64,000 nucleotides of DNA from Agrobacterium tumefaciens (GCF_013318015.2 NZ_CP115842.1:682001-746000), one strand, 5' to 3'. Counted from the first letter of the stretch, positions 43,966 through 53,978 are shown. Notes: generated by a model not told the origin, from the sequence alone. Numbers and translations are program-made.

Positions 43966-45564
43966 ATGAGACATTTTCTTGCAACCGCAGCCCTCGGTGC
44001 ACTGCTGATCGGCGCCGTGCCGCTCAGCGTCTTTGCCGAAACGCCGAAGGACCAGCTCATCGTCGCCACGACCATGAGCAATATCCTGACCCTTGATCCA
44101 GCCGCCATTACCGGCCGCGAGACGGTGCAGGTTCTGAATAATATCTACGACACGCTGGTCGTGCTTTCGCCCAAAGACCGCAGCGTCCAGCCCCGCCTTG
44201 CCGAACGTTGGGAAATCGCCGAGGATCGGAAATCGATCCGCTTCCACCTGCGGGCCGACGCCAAGTTCGCGTCGGGCAACGCCGTGACGGCAAAGGACGT
44301 GGCTTGGAGCCTGAAACGTCTGCTCGCCCGCAATCTGGCGCAATCGTCTTTCCTCAAAACGCGCGGTTTCAAGCTGGAGGATGCCGACAAGCTTTTCGTC
44401 GCCGAAAACGACCAGACCTTCGTGCTTAATATTCCGAAGCCTGATGATCCCAACCTGCTGCTGATGATCCTTGCACAGAATGGGCCCGGCTCGATCATCG
44501 ACAGCCAGACGGCGCTTGCCAACGAAAAGGACGGCGATCTCGGTGGCGCGTGGCTGACGCTCAATTCGGCGGGCTCCGGCCCGTTCAAGCTGACCCAGTG
44601 GAAATCCAACGAATATATCATTCTCACCCGCAACGACGATTACTGGGGTGAAAAAGCCAAGATGAAGCGCGTCCTGATGCGCCATCTGCCGGAATCGCAA
44701 TCGCAGCGGCTGATGCTGGAAAAGGGCGATATCGATGTCGCCTATTCCCTGCAGGCGCCGGACCTGAAGTCGCTCGAAGCCGACAAGACCATCGCCATCG
44801 AATCCACACCCGGCTCCGGTTTTTATTACCTCAGCGTTTCGATGAAGGACGAGCGCTTTGCGAACAAGAAAGTGCGCGAAGCCCTGCGTTACCTGATCGA
44901 CTACGACGGTCTCGACAAGGCGGTCATGCCCTATTACGGCAAGCTGCATCAGCGCTCTCTCAGCACCGGTGTGATGGGCGCGCTGCCGGATCAGGGCTAC
45001 AAGCTCGATATCGCAAAAGCCAAGGCGCTTCTGGCTGAAGCCGGTTATCCAAACGGTTTCAAGACGACGTTGCGCGTGCTCTCGGAAGACCCCTTCATGA
45101 AAGCGGCAACGGCCATCCAGAACACACTGGCCCAGGCCGGCATCCAGGCCGAACTGATCAGCGGTTCCGGCGACCAGATTTACGGCGCCATGCGCGAGCG
45201 CAACTTCGAACTGCTTCTCGGCCGCGGCGGCGGCGGTCAGCAGCCGCATCCGGACAACAACCTGCGCTCCATCGCCTATAATCCGAACAATGCGGACGAC
45301 GCCAAGCTCACCAACTATCAGAGCTGGCGCACGAGCTTCTTCGATGAAAAGCTGAACAAGATGATCGAGGAAGCCCTTGTCGAGCGCGACGTGGCGAAAC
45401 AGACGAAGCTCTACGAGGACCTTCAGGCCTATATGGACGAAATCGTCATGTCCATTCAGCCATTTTCCGAAGTCGTCGACACCGCCGCTTTCCGCAGCGA
45501 CATCAAGGGTATGATCGTCAGCCCATGGCTCTCGCGCTTTGAAGAGGTGAGCAAGGAGCGGTGA
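43966..45564 (+). CDS. Dipeptide-type ABC transporter substrate-binding protein
   Basis: A 532-residue SBP_bac_5 protein with a Sec leader MRHFLATAALGALLIGAVPLSVFA (about 24 residues), unlike the Tat leaders of the three sulfur-island paralogues. The mature domain has LAERWEIAEDRKSIRFHLRADAKFASGNAVTAKDVAWSL. GGGAGG precedes the start. It is co-directional with the enolase and SGNH genes but converges on the permease/ATPase operon (45847-49355) that presumably serves it. Confidence 0.92.
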   Translation: MRHFLATAALGALLIGAVPLSVFAETPKDQLIVATTMSNILTLDPAAITGRETVQVLNNIYDTLVVLSPKDRSVQPRLAERWEIAEDRKSIRFHLRADAKFASGNAVTAKDVAWSLKRLLARNLAQSSFLKTRGFKLEDADKLFVAENDQTFVLNIPKPDDPNLLLMILAQNGPGSIIDSQTALANEKDGDLGGAWLTLNSAGSGPFKLTQWKSNEYIILTRNDDYWGEKAKMKRVLMRHLPESQSQRLMLEKGDIDVAYSLQAPDLKSLEADKTIAIESTPGSGFYYLSVSMKDERFANKKVREALRYLIDYDGLDKAVMPYYGKLHQRSLSTGVMGALPDQGYKLDIAKAKALLAEAGYPNGFKTTLRVLSEDPFMKAATAIQNTLAQAGIQAELISGSGDQIYGAMRERNFELLLGRGGGGQQPHPDNNLRSIAYNPNNADDAKLTNYQSWRTSFFDEKLNKMIEEALVERDVAKQTKLYEDLQAYMDEIVMSIQPFSEVVDTAAFRSDIKGMIVSPWLSRFEEVSKER

Positions 45565-45588
45565 TCGGCTGCCATATCTGCGATTAGG

Positions 45589-45617
45589 AAAAGGCGCGGC
45601 TAACCCCGCGCCTTTTT
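45589..45617 (+). terminator. Rho-independent terminator
   Basis: An 11-base stem AAAAGGCGCGG/CCGCGCCTTTT with a short loop and a T5 run lies 25 bases after the binding-protein stop. Confidence 0.9.
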
Positions 45618-45753
45618 GCTGTAGTGAAGCTCCATTCACCCAAGGTGTTAGGCGCAAGCGAAGCCTCCGCACTCCGTAACGCCGGACGAGATCCGGGGTC
45701 TTGTGTGAGCAGCCCAAGCGCAGTTGGCGGCCCGCCCTCCCGCCGTAGCCATC

Positions 45754-45784
45754 CAAAAAAATTGCCCGGCACTGAAGGCCGGGC
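45754..45784 (-). terminator. Rho-independent terminator
   Basis: Seven-base arms (45764-45770 and 45778-45784) are followed on the minus strand by a run of Ts (top-strand A-run at 45755-45761). It ends the importer operon whose last stop is at 45847. Confidence 0.85.
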
Positions 45785-45846
45785 GAGGAAGGAGGATTTT
45801 ATTATTCGTGATGCCCCGGAGGAGGACGATCACGCTTTGGGAGGTG

Positions 45847-46605
45847 TCATGCGCCTTCATATTCCAGCGAGGCACCGATCAGTTCGCGCGCATAGGGATG
45901 TGTCGCGCCATTGCCGGCGATTGCCTCACGCGGCAGGATTTCGGTGATTTCGCCGCGCAGCATCACGGCGAAGCGGTCGCACATGTGGTCGACCACGGCG
46001 AGATCGTGCGTCACCATGATATAGGTGAAGCCGCGCTCTTCGCGCAGGCGCTGCAACAGGTTGAGGATTTCGGCCTGCACCGAAACATCGAGCGCCGAGG
46101 TCGGCTCGTCGAGCAGAAGCAGCGACGGTTCAAGGATCAGCGCACGCGCAATCGCCACGCGCTGCCGCTGGCCGCCGGAAAGCTGATGCGGGAAGCGGTC
46201 CAGGAACGACACGGGCAGACCGACATCCGTAATTACCTTGCGCATGCGCTCTTCACGATCGCCCAGTTTATGGATGGCAAGCGATTCTCCGAGAACGGTG
46301 CGCACCGACTGGCGCGGATGCAGTGAACCATAGGGATCCTGAAACACCATCTGCAACGTGCGGCATCGCTCGATCAGCGGCATGTCGCGAACCGACTTTC
46401 CATTGATGAGGATTTCGCCGCTCCAGAAATCATTCAGCATCGACACGCAGCGCAACACTGTTGATTTGCCCGAACCGCTTTCACCGACTAGACCGAAACA
46501 CTCGCCCGGCTCGACGCGAAAGGACACCGAAGGCAACACTTTCAGCGCCGTGTGGCCGCTGCCGAAGGTGATTGAGAGATCGCGGGTTTCAACGGAAACG
46601 GCCAT
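45847..46605 (-). CDS. ABC transporter ATP-binding protein, DppF type (short)
   Basis: A 252-residue ATPase: Walker [11 protein letters not shown]-loop FQDPYGSLHPRQSV, signature LSGGQRQRVA, Walker [13 protein letters not shown]-loop VTHD. It lacks the C-terminal cysteine extension of the DppF protein at 24921. GGAGGAG precedes the ATG, which overlaps the preceding stop by one base. Last gene of the second Dpp-type importer operon. Confidence 0.93.
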   Translation of the reverse strand: MAVSVETRDLSITFGSGHTALKVLPSVSFRVEPGECFGLVGESGSGKSTVLRCVSMLNDFWSGEILINGKSVRDMPLIERCRTLQMVFQDPYGSLHPRQSVRTVLGESLAIHKLGDREERMRKVITDVGLPVSFLDRFPHQLSGGQRQRVAIARALILEPSLLLLDEPTSALDVSVQAEILNLLQRLREERGFTYIMVTHDLAVVDHMCDRFAVMLRGEITEILPREAIAGNGATHPYARELIGASLEYEGA

Positions 46606-47441
46606 TATACTTTCTCCTCCAGCCATTCGGGGCGGCGATCCAGCACCGCAAGTGGCGCACGCGTGCCGCCAATCCGCGGCTGCGCCGCGAGCAGGCCGCG
46701 CGTGTAGGGGTGCTGCGCTTGATCGAGGTCGCGCGCGGCAAGCGTTTCCACCACCCGGCCGGCATACATGATGAGTACCCGGTCGCAGAAATTGCGCACG
46801 AGATTGAGGTCGTGGCTGATCATGATGAGACCGATGCCTCTATCCCGAACGAGGCCATCGAGAATATTCAGAACCTGCAGCCGCACCGTCACATCCAGCG
46901 CAGAGGTCGGCTCGTCGGCAATGACCAGATCAGGATCGGCAAGCAGCATCATCGCAATCATGACGCGCTGGCCCATGCCACCGGAAATCTCGTGCGGATA
47001 TTGCTCGTAGACGCGCGCGGCGTCGCGGATTTTGACCGCATCGAGCATGGCGAGCGCCTTTTCCCGGGCTTCCGATTTCGACGCCTTGAAATGGCGCAGA
47101 TAGGTCTCCGTCACCTGATCGCCGACACGGCGGATGGGATTGAGGGAGAATTTTGGATCCTGAAGGATCATCGACATGCGCCGTCCGCGAACCTTCAGCA
47201 TCTCCTTCTCGCTGAGCGACAGAAGATCGAGGCCATCAAAATCAAGCTTGTCGGCCGTTATCGTCGCCGATGGCAGGAGGCGCAGCAAGGCCCGGCCGAC
47301 GGTGGACTTGCCCGAGCCGCTTTCGCCGACAATGCCGAGACGCTCCCGGCCAAGGGTGAAGGAGATGCCGCGCACGGCCTCGGTGGGCGAGCCGCCATAA
47401 CGGATGCGAAGATTTTCGACGTCGAGGATTGGTTTTTCCAT
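46605..47441 (-). CDS. ABC transporter ATP-binding protein, DppD type
   Basis: A 278-residue ATPase with Walker [11 protein letters not shown]-loop LQDPKFSLNPIRRV, signature ISGGMGQRVM, Walker [13 protein letters not shown] and H-loop ISHD. It ends soon after [12 protein letters not shown]. It is followed by the DppF-type gene (one-base overlap) and preceded by the DppC-type gene with a four-base gap. Confidence 0.93.
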   Translation of the reverse strand: MEKPILDVENLRIRYGGSPTEAVRGISFTLGRERLGIVGESGSGKSTVGRALLRLLPSATITADKLDFDGLDLLSLSEKEMLKVRGRRMSMILQDPKFSLNPIRRVGDQVTETYLRHFKASKSEAREKALAMLDAVKIRDAARVYEQYPHEISGGMGQRVMIAMMLLADPDLVIADEPTSALDVTVRLQVLNILDGLVRDRGIGLIMISHDLNLVRNFCDRVLIMYAGRVVETLAARDLDQAQHPYTRGLLAAQPRIGGTRAPLAVLDRRPEWLEEKV

Positions 47442-47445
47442 GGCC

Positions 47446-48333
47446 CTATTTCCGGTTCATCTGCTTCGGATCGAGCGCATCCCGCAGGCCGTCACCCAGA
47501 AGGTTGAAGGCGAGGCTGACGGAAAGGATCGCAACGCCGGGGAAAGTGACGAGCCACCAGCTGTCGAGCATGTAACGGCGTCCGGTCGCGATCATCGCGC
47601 CCCATTCAGGCAGGGGCGGCTGCGCGCCAAGGCCGAGGAAGCCGAGGCCTGCGGCGGTCAGAATGACGGTCGCCATATTCAGCGTCAGACGGATCAGGAC
47701 CGAAGGCAGGCACATGGGCATGATCGATTTTATGATGATGCGCAGCGGCGAAGCACCCTGCAGCCTTGCGGCGGCAATGTAGTCCGCCTTGCGGAATGTC
47801 ATTGCTTCGGCGCGTGCGAGCCGCGCGATCGGCGGCCATGAGGTGAGCGCGATCGCGATGATCGCATTGTTGAGGCTGGGTCCGAGCGCGGCCACGAAGG
47901 CGAGCGACAGGATGAGGCTCGGGAACGACAGGAAAATATCCGTGATGCGCATCATCACCGTATCGAACTTGCCGCCGAGATAACCGGAGGCCGTGCCGAC
48001 CAGCAGACCGACCGGACCGACAATGATCGACACCAGCGAGATGATGGTCAGCGTGATGCGCGCGCCCCACAGAAGGCGACTGTAAATATCGCGTCCAAGC
48101 TCGTCCGTGCCGAAGAAATGGCCGTTACCGGGCGGCTGCAGCGTCTTGGCGAGATCCTGCACGTAAGGATCATGCGTCGCAAGCCAGGGCGCGAAAATCG
48201 CCGCGATGACGAGAAGCAGCAATATCACCAGGCCGAAGGCCGATGTCGGGCTTTTCAGCAGGAAGACAATGATGTTCTTCAGCGCGTTCAAAGGCACGGG
48301 AAGACGCAAGGAAGTTTCAGCACGAGCCGTCAT
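47446..48333 (-). CDS. ABC transporter permease, DppC type
   Basis: A 295-residue permease with the DppC N-terminal domain, the HFFGTDELGRDIYSRLLWG motif, an EAA loop YIAAARLQGASPLRIIIKSIMPM and C-terminal AFNLLGDGLRDALDPKQMNR. Its ATG overlaps the stop of the DppB-type gene by one base. Confidence 0.94.
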   Translation of the reverse strand: MTARAETSLRLPVPLNALKNIIVFLLKSPTSAFGLVILLLLVIAAIFAPWLATHDPYVQDLAKTLQPPGNGHFFGTDELGRDIYSRLLWGARITLTIISLVSIIVGPVGLLVGTASGYLGGKFDTVMMRITDIFLSFPSLILSLAFVAALGPSLNNAIIAIALTSWPPIARLARAEAMTFRKADYIAAARLQGASPLRIIIKSIMPMCLPSVLIRLTLNMATVILTAAGLGFLGLGAQPPLPEWGAMIATGRRYMLDSWWLVTFPGVAILSVSLAFNLLGDGLRDALDPKQMNRK

Positions 48334-49355
48334 CAGCGGGTCCTCGGATCGAAAAAGCGGTACAGAATGTCGGACAGGAGATTGAGCCCGATGAAGATGA
48401 CGCCGACGATAAGCACGCAGGTCATCACGGCATTCATGTCGCCGATGATAAGATTGCTGGTGAGATATTGGCCGAAGCCCGGCCAGGCGAAGACGGTCTC
48501 AATAAGGACAGCGCCTTCCAGCAGTGAGCCGTAAGCAAGGGCAATGATGGTGACGAGCTGCACGCGGATATTGCCGAAAGCATGCAGCCACACCGTCTGG
48601 CGTTGCGACAGGCCTTTGACGCGCGCAGTCGTCACATATTCCTGGCCCAGCTGGTCGAGCATGAAGCTGCGCGTCATGCGGGTGATATAGGCCGACGATG
48701 AATAACCAAGCAGAGCGGCGGGCAGGATGAGGTGATTGATGGCCGACCAGAAGACTTCCATATCGCCCGCCAGCAGGCTGTCGATGAGCAGGAAGCCCGT
48801 TCGTTCCTCCACGAGGCCGATATAGAACTGGTCCATGCGGCCACCGCCGCCGACAAGCCCGAGATGAGCGTAAAAAACGATCAGCGCAATCATACCGGTC
48901 CAGAAAATCGGCATGGAATGGCCGAACAGGCTGAGCACCCGGACCAAATGGTCCTGCCAGCGGTCTTTCTTGACGGCGGCATAAACCCCCATGGGAATCC
49001 CGAGGCCGGCACCGATCAGGATCGCGAAGGTCGCAAGCTCCATCGTCGCCGGCATGACGCGTATGATATCCTGGATGACGGGCTGGCCCGTGCGGATCGA
49101 GGTTCCGAAATCGCCGGTGAACACATCGCCGAGATAATAGATGAATTGTTGCCAGAGCGGACGGTCGAAACCGAGCGCATGGTAAACCTGCTCATAGGTT
49201 TCGCGGGTCGCGTCCTCGCCGACGATGGCCCGCACCGGATCAGCGGGCATCAGGCGGCCGATGAAAAAGGTCAGCAGCAGCAATCCGAGCAGCGTGACCG
49301 CAATACTTCCGATCTGGCCGGACAGGCCATACAGCGAAAGGCGTCTTTTTGGCAT
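48333..49355 (-). CDS. ABC transporter permease, DppB type
   Basis: A 340-residue permease. LLTFFIGRLMPADPVRAIVGEDATRETYEQV is the DppB-type start, the EAA loop reads YVTTARVKGLSQRQTVWLHAFGNI, and it ends LLSDILYRFFDPRTR. The ATG at 49355 has GGGAGG upstream. First gene of the importer operon; a TGACAACT/AGTTGTCA inverted repeat lies 56-78 bases upstream. Confidence 0.94.
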   Translation of the reverse strand: MPKRRLSLYGLSGQIGSIAVTLLGLLLLTFFIGRLMPADPVRAIVGEDATRETYEQVYHALGFDRPLWQQFIYYLGDVFTGDFGTSIRTGQPVIQDIIRVMPATMELATFAILIGAGLGIPMGVYAAVKKDRWQDHLVRVLSLFGHSMPIFWTGMIALIVFYAHLGLVGGGGRMDQFYIGLVEERTGFLLIDSLLAGDMEVFWSAINHLILPAALLGYSSSAYITRMTRSFMLDQLGQEYVTTARVKGLSQRQTVWLHAFGNIRVQLVTIIALAYGSLLEGAVLIETVFAWPGFGQYLTSNLIIGDMNAVMTCVLIVGVIFIGLNLLSDILYRFFDPRTR

Positions 49356-49686
49356 GGTTCCTCCCTTGCCAGAAGTCGATTGCACAAAATAACAAAGGCG
49401 CAATCCTGTCTGACAACTATTCGCAAGTTGTCACAGGTGTGGAGAGCTGTCAAGCATATGCCGATAAAATTGGTCCTGCGGCAGGCTTGGAAAATGAGTG
49501 AAGCAGGCAACAACGCTGCCTTTCAAGACCGAGATTTCATCCGAAATCCAGCGGTTCTTTGCTTTGCCGGAGAAAGGAATCACACATATTGCCGCGATGA
49601 CAAAAGCCTGTATTCTTCGCTTCGAACTGCCTGTGGAGATGCCGGTCCGGCACCGGCATATCTCCTGCTTCACCGGGGAGGAAGAC
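49356..49686. other. Divergent intergenic region, DppB-type/LysE genes
   Basis: These 331 bases carry the inverted repeat at 49411-49433. An in-frame upstream extension of the LysE gene (from 49498) is open but lacks family character, so I treat it as noncoding. Nothing else is recognisable. Confidence 0.5.
49411..49433. promoter_or_regulatory. TGACAACT-N7-AGTTGTCA operator candidate
   Basis: Perfect eight-base arms lie at 49411-49418 and 49426-49433, just upstream of the second importer operon. The TTGTC/GACAA core suits a GntR-type repressor such as the one at 50350-51081. Confidence 0.6.
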
Positions 49687-50322
49687 ATGGCGGAAATGAC
49701 ACTTCTGGCATTTGCGATAGTTGCCTTTATCGGTATTGCCACACCTGGCCCGACGGTTTTGCTGGCGCTTGCGAATGGCTCGCGTTTCGGGGTTCGCCGC
49801 GCCTTTACAGGTATGGCCGGCGCGGTGCTGTCAGATTTCGTCCTGATCGGCGCGGTTGCACTGGGATTGGGAGCATTGCTCGCCGCCTCGGAGTTCTGGT
49901 TCGGCGTCGTCAAATGGGTCGGCGTTTGTTATCTCGCCTTCCTGGGCGTCATGCTTTTGCGCTCCAGAGGCTCGCTCGATGGCGCTCTTCAATCGGCAGA
50001 CACTTCCGGGGCCACTTCCGCCCGCTCGATTTTCCTCAAAAGCTTCCTTGTGGCCGTGACCAACCCCAAGGGATATCTGTTCTTTTCGGCTTTCCTGCCG
50101 CAATTCATCGATCCGGCAGCACCGCAGATCCAGCAATATGCGGTGCTTGCGCTGGTTTTTGCCGGCATCGATTTCATCGTCATGTTCGGATATGCCCTGC
50201 TGGGCTCGCAGGCCGTCAGACTGTTGCGGAAGTCAGGGGCGTTATGGCTCGACCGCATTTGCGGCGGCGCACTTTTGACGCTTGCCGCCTCTCTGGCTTT
50301 CTACCGACGGGCGAGCGCTTAA
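49687..50322 (+). CDS. LysE family amino acid/metabolite exporter
   Basis: A 211-residue membrane protein of the LysE/RhtB family. The N-terminal ATPGPTVLLALANGSRFGVRRAF is characteristic, and about six hydrophobic segments follow (for example AVLSDFVLIGAVALGLGALLAA and AVLALVFAGIDFIVMFGYALL). The ATG at 49687 has GGGGAGG upstream. It would export an amino acid or related metabolite. It converges on the GntR gene with 27 bases between. Confidence 0.92.
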   Translation: MAEMTLLAFAIVAFIGIATPGPTVLLALANGSRFGVRRAFTGMAGAVLSDFVLIGAVALGLGALLAASEFWFGVVKWVGVCYLAFLGVMLLRSRGSLDGALQSADTSGATSARSIFLKSFLVAVTNPKGYLFFSAFLPQFIDPAAPQIQQYAVLALVFAGIDFIVMFGYALLGSQAVRLLRKSGALWLDRICGGALLTLAASLAFYRRASA

Positions 50323-50349
50323 CCTGCTGAGAAAGCTGAAATTTCCTAG

Positions 50350-51081
50350 TTATTCAGCGGCTGTACGGGAGCGCAAAAGCACCTTGTAGCGCTCAAGACT
50401 ACCGCGCAGATGCGCCGCCATATATTGGCGGGCAGCATCGGCATCGCCTTCGATGATGGCGTCAACGATCTTCGCATGCTCCTCCTGGAGATGAAGATTG
50501 TAGTCCTTCGGACGGGAACCGGGCGCCGCCCCCTGTAATTCGCCACGCGGGATGATGCCGGAGCGGATGAGTTGAAGAAACTCGGGGAATCGCCTGTTCT
50601 GCGTCGCCTGTGCAATGGCCAGATGGAACTCGAAATCGGCATCCCGCGTCGGCAACCCGGCGGCGAGACAGTCGCCAACGCGCCGATGCGCATCGACAAT
50701 CGACTCCACCTGCACGGCGGAACGGCGCGATGCCGCAAGCCCGGCGGACTCAACTTCGAAGACGGTGCGCAATTCCAGCAGTTCGATTACCGAGGAGATC
50801 CGCCCCACGGCGAGATCATTGAAAGGCACTTCCTTGGCCGGCTTCACCTCAATGGCAAAAACGCCCGCTCCCTTGCGGGCCTCAACGAGACCATCCGCGC
50901 GCAGAATGGCGATGGCCTCCCGTACCACGGTGCGGCTGACGGAATATTCGCGTGTCAGCGCGCTCTCACTCGGGAGACGGTCGCCGGGACGGAACACGCC
51001 TTCAGACAAATCCCGCCGCAATGCGGAGCTGATTTTCGCCGCGAGCGATATTCCCGGCTTCGTGCTGCTCTCAACGTCCAT
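50350..51081 (-). CDS. GntR family regulator, FadR/FCD subfamily
   Basis: A 243-residue protein. The N-terminal winged helix is SALRRDLSEGVFRPGDRLPSESALTREYSVSRTVVREAIAILRADGLVEARKGAGVFA (about 18-78), followed by an all-helical FCD ligand domain with a DADFEFHLAIAQATQN metal/ligand motif. FCD regulators usually repress sugar-acid or organic-acid catabolic operons. The enolase, SGNH and Dpp-type genes nearby are natural targets; candidate sites are CATACATGTATG at 42045 and the repeat at 49411. Confidence 0.92.
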   Translation of the reverse strand: MDVESSTKPGISLAAKISSALRRDLSEGVFRPGDRLPSESALTREYSVSRTVVREAIAILRADGLVEARKGAGVFAIEVKPAKEVPFNDLAVGRISSVIELLELRTVFEVESAGLAASRRSAVQVESIVDAHRRVGDCLAAGLPTRDADFEFHLAIAQATQNRRFPEFLQLIRSGIIPRGELQGAAPGSRPKDYNLHLQEEHAKIVDAIIEGDADAARQYMAAHLRGSLERYKVLLRSRTAAE

Positions 51082-51202
51082 TCCGGCCCACCTGTTTTAA
51101 ACTTGTCTGGCATGTTAGCAAACACCCGCCACATTGCAAGGGCCGCGCTTCTCGCACCAAACTCGTTGCGAAGCGGCAATGTCGCAACAGCGGGATTTGC
51201 CC

Positions 51203-52198
51203 TCAGGCGGCCACCATGGCCGAACCGCTGGAAAAGCGGTTTCTGTACTCGCCCGGCGAGAGGCCGAGAATACGGTGAAATACACGACGGAAGGCAGCGG
51301 CATCCTCGTATCCCACCGACCAGGCGATCTGGTCTACCGAACGACGGGTGAATTCCAGCAGTTCCCGCGCCTTGCCGACACGAAGATGCTGGACATATTC
51401 GATAGGTTTCATACCGGTGGCGGCCTTGAAGCGGCGAAGGAAGGTTCGCTCCTCAAGCCCGGCATGTGCGGCCATATCGGAGACACTGGTCGCCCGCCCG
51501 GCGCGCGCCTGCAGCCAGTGCTGTACCTTCAGGATCGGCTCGTCGCCATGCGTCAACCGCGGCGCAAAACTGCTGTAATGTCGCTGCTCCCGACCGGAGG
51601 GGTCTATCAGCAGGAATTTACCGGTCTCGATCATCACCGAAGGCCCAAGCAGCCGGTCAACAATGCGCAGACCAAGATCGGTCCATGCCATCAGCCCACC
51701 CGCAGTGATGATATCGCCGTCTTCGATGACGATCTTGTCTATCTCCAGGCGGATATCGGGAAAGCGCTCGCGAAACCGTTCTGCAAACAGCCAGTGGGTC
51801 GTGGCCGGGCGGCCGGCCAAAAGACCTGTCGCAGCGACGATAAAGGAACCGCCGCAACTGGCGGCCAGCGTCGCGCCCTGCGCATGCCGGTCCAGCAGCC
51901 AGCGGGCATAGGGCCCGGCCTCGTCGATTTCGGCTGGCCCGGTCAGCCGGCCGGGTACGACGAAGATATCGGGATGCCCCGGCCTGCCCGGCTCGGTGTC
52001 ATGACAGCGGGAAAACTCACCGCCCTCACCCATGCTCCAGTGGCTGACGCGCAGTTTCGGCCCACCACGATCCTCTGAGAAGACCGACGCGATGGCAAAA
52101 AGATCCGTAATGCCGTGCACCATGGCGACCTGACAGTCCCGGTAGAGAACCAGACCGACTTCCCGCGCACTTCCCGCAACACCCGCCATGCCCCACAT
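51203..52198 (-). CDS. GlxA family transcriptional regulator (DJ-1/PfpI plus AraC domain)
   Basis: A 331-residue regulator. Residues about 10-195 form a DJ-1/PfpI-like domain, with C116 in [19 protein letters not shown] at the nucleophile-elbow position. The AraC helix-turn-helix region follows ([41 protein letters not shown] ... [29 protein letters not shown]). It is divergent from the hydrolase-SDR-membrane gene set at 52319 with 120 bases between, and probably controls it. Confidence 0.92.
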   Translation of the reverse strand: MWGMAGVAGSAREVGLVLYRDCQVAMVHGITDLFAIASVFSEDRGGPKLRVSHWSMGEGGEFSRCHDTEPGRPGHPDIFVVPGRLTGPAEIDEAGPYARWLLDRHAQGATLAASCGGSFIVAATGLLAGRPATTHWLFAERFRERFPDIRLEIDKIVIEDGDIITAGGLMAWTDLGLRIVDRLLGPSVMIETGKFLLIDPSGREQRHYSSFAPRLTHGDEPILKVQHWLQARAGRATSVSDMAAHAGLEERTFLRRFKAATGMKPIEYVQHLRVGKARELLEFTRRSVDQIAWSVGYEDAAAFRRVFHRILGLSPGEYRNRFSSGSAMVAA

Positions 52199-52318
52199 CC
52201 CCGTTTTGTCAGTTTCGGCTCGTTTTCTGTCAGAAGCGCCAATCCAGCCCCGGCTGTCTCCAGAGTATCTCTATTCCCACGGGACGCAAGCAAACCACCC
52301 GCAACAGGAGAGAGAGCC

Positions 52319-53146
52319 ATGACAACGATAGTCACCAGAGACGGAACGCACATCTTCTACAAGGACTGGGGTTCGAAAGACGGCCAGCCCATCATCTTTT
52401 CCCACGGCTGGCCGCTCAGTGCCGATGCATGGGACGCGCAGATGGTATTCTTTGCCAATAACGGTTTCCGCACCATCGCCCATGATCGCCGCAGCCACGG
52501 CCGCTCCGACCAGGTCTGGCACAACAACACCATGGATCAATATGCTGACGATCTGGCCGAGCTAATCGAACAGCTCGATCTTCACGACATCATTCTCGTC
52601 GGCCATTCCACCGGCGGCGGCGAGGTGACGCGCTATACTGGCCGCCATGGTACGGCCCGCGTCGCCAGGATCGCCCTCATCGGCGCAGTACCGCCGCTGA
52701 TGCTGAAGACGGAAAGCAATGCCATCGGCCTGCCGATCGATGTTTTCGACGGCATCCGCAAGGGTACCTACGACAATCGCAGCCAGTTCTTCAGGGATCT
52801 GACCATTCCTTTCTACGGCTATAACCGTGAAGGTGCTGTGATTTCTGAAGGTATTCGCGACGAGTTCTGGCGGCAGGGCATGATGGGCGGCCTCAAGGGC
52901 CAGCTCGACAGCATCCGCGCCTTTTCGGAAAGCGATTTCCATCAGGACCTGAAGGCTTTCGACAAGCCAACGCTCGTACTGCACGGCGACGACGACCAGA
53001 TCGTGCCGATCGGCGCTTCGGCGCTCTCCACGGTCAAGATCGTCAAACATGCGACCCTCAAGGTCTATGAGGGCGCCGACCATGGACTGACACAGACCCA
53101 TCAGGACCGGTTCAACGCCGACCTTCTTGCTTTCATCAACGCCTGA
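52319..53146 (+). CDS. Alpha/beta hydrolase, non-haem chloroperoxidase-like
   Basis: A 275-residue alpha/beta hydrolase. The nucleophile S97 is in GHSTGG, the oxyanion region in [11 protein letters not shown], the acid in HGDDDQIVP and the histidine in [10 protein letters not shown]. It matches cofactor-free haloperoxidase/esterase proteins (about 275 residues). AGGAGAGAG precedes the ATG. First of three genes with an SDR and a membrane protein, likely under the divergent GlxA-type regulator. Confidence 0.92.
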   Translation: MTTIVTRDGTHIFYKDWGSKDGQPIIFSHGWPLSADAWDAQMVFFANNGFRTIAHDRRSHGRSDQVWHNNTMDQYADDLAELIEQLDLHDIILVGHSTGGGEVTRYTGRHGTARVARIALIGAVPPLMLKTESNAIGLPIDVFDGIRKGTYDNRSQFFRDLTIPFYGYNREGAVISEGIRDEFWRQGMMGGLKGQLDSIRAFSESDFHQDLKAFDKPTLVLHGDDDQIVPIGASALSTVKIVKHATLKVYEGADHGLTQTHQDRFNADLLAFINA

Positions 53147-53173
53147 AACCATCAGACAAAGGAAACACGGGAC

Positions 53174-53965
53174 ATGACACAGAATACGTTTCTCATCACC
53201 GGCGCGTCCGATGGCATTGGCGCTGTTTATGCCGAGCGCCTGGCAAAACGCGGCCACGATCTTATCCTCGTGGCGCGACGCGCCGAAAAGCTGAAGGCGC
53301 TGGCCGAGCGGCTGGAAAAGGATCACCAGATCGCTGTCGAGGTTCTGGCAGCAGACCTTTCACGGGCGGAAGACCTCGAAAGGGTAGAGGCACGGCTGCG
53401 CGAGGACCGGCGGATCACCGGTCTCGTCAACAATGCCGGTATTGCCGGAGACGGCGCTATCACGGAACTGGACCCGGCCCATGTCACGACGATGATCAAT
53501 CTCAATATCCTTGCCGTCACCCGGCTTGCAGCGGCGATCGCACCGCGTCTTGCAGCAGATGGAAAGGGCACGATCATCAATATCACCTCGGTCACGGCCT
53601 TGATGCCGGCGGCATTTACCGCCGTTTATCCGGCGACCAAAGCCTTTGTGCTTGCCTTCACCGAGGCGCTGCACGCGCAGCTTTCCCCTTCCGGCGTGCG
53701 GGTTCAAGGTGTCCTGCCGGGCATCACCCGCACGGCCATCTGGGAAGAGGAACGTCTCGACGCCATTCCCGCCGCCATGGTCATGGATGCTCACGAGATG
53801 GTGGATGCAGCCCTGGCCGGTCTTGATCTGGGCGAGACGCTGACCATTCCTTCCCTGCCGGATACGGCAGACCTTGAAAATTTTCTTGCGGCCCGCGCTG
53901 CATTGAGGCCCAATCTATCGCATGCACATGCCGCCAGCCGGTATCGTGCAACCCAAACTGAATAG
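53174..53965 (+). CDS. SDR family oxidoreductase
   Basis: A 263-residue classical short-chain dehydrogenase. NAD(P) motif TGASDGIGAVYAERLAKRG is at residues 8-26, followed by NNAG (about 88-91), the catalytic serine in INITSV and YPATK (Y-x-x-x-K). It follows the hydrolase by 27 bases. The substrate is unknown. Confidence 0.92.
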   Translation: MTQNTFLITGASDGIGAVYAERLAKRGHDLILVARRAEKLKALAERLEKDHQIAVEVLAADLSRAEDLERVEARLREDRRITGLVNNAGIAGDGAITELDPAHVTTMINLNILAVTRLAAAIAPRLAADGKGTIINITSVTALMPAAFTAVYPATKAFVLAFTEALHAQLSPSGVRVQGVLPGITRTAIWEEERLDAIPAAMVMDAHEMVDAALAGLDLGETLTIPSLPDTADLENFLAARAALRPNLSHAHAASRYRATQTE

Positions 53966-53978
53966 AGGGAGACGCATC

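Noticed and set aside
43888..45756. A 622-codon open frame on the minus strand
   Set aside because: It lies antisense to a convincing binding-protein gene with signal peptide and ribosome site, has low-complexity content and no domain. GC-rich codon bias produces such frames.
45640..45760. Possible small gene or mobile fragment between convergent operons
   Set aside because: No frame with a ribosome site or transposase similarity was seen; only two terminators are supported.
49498..49686. 63-residue N-terminal extension of the LysE protein
   Set aside because: LysE proteins begin at the first membrane helix, and the ATG at 49687 has a strong GGGGAGG site.
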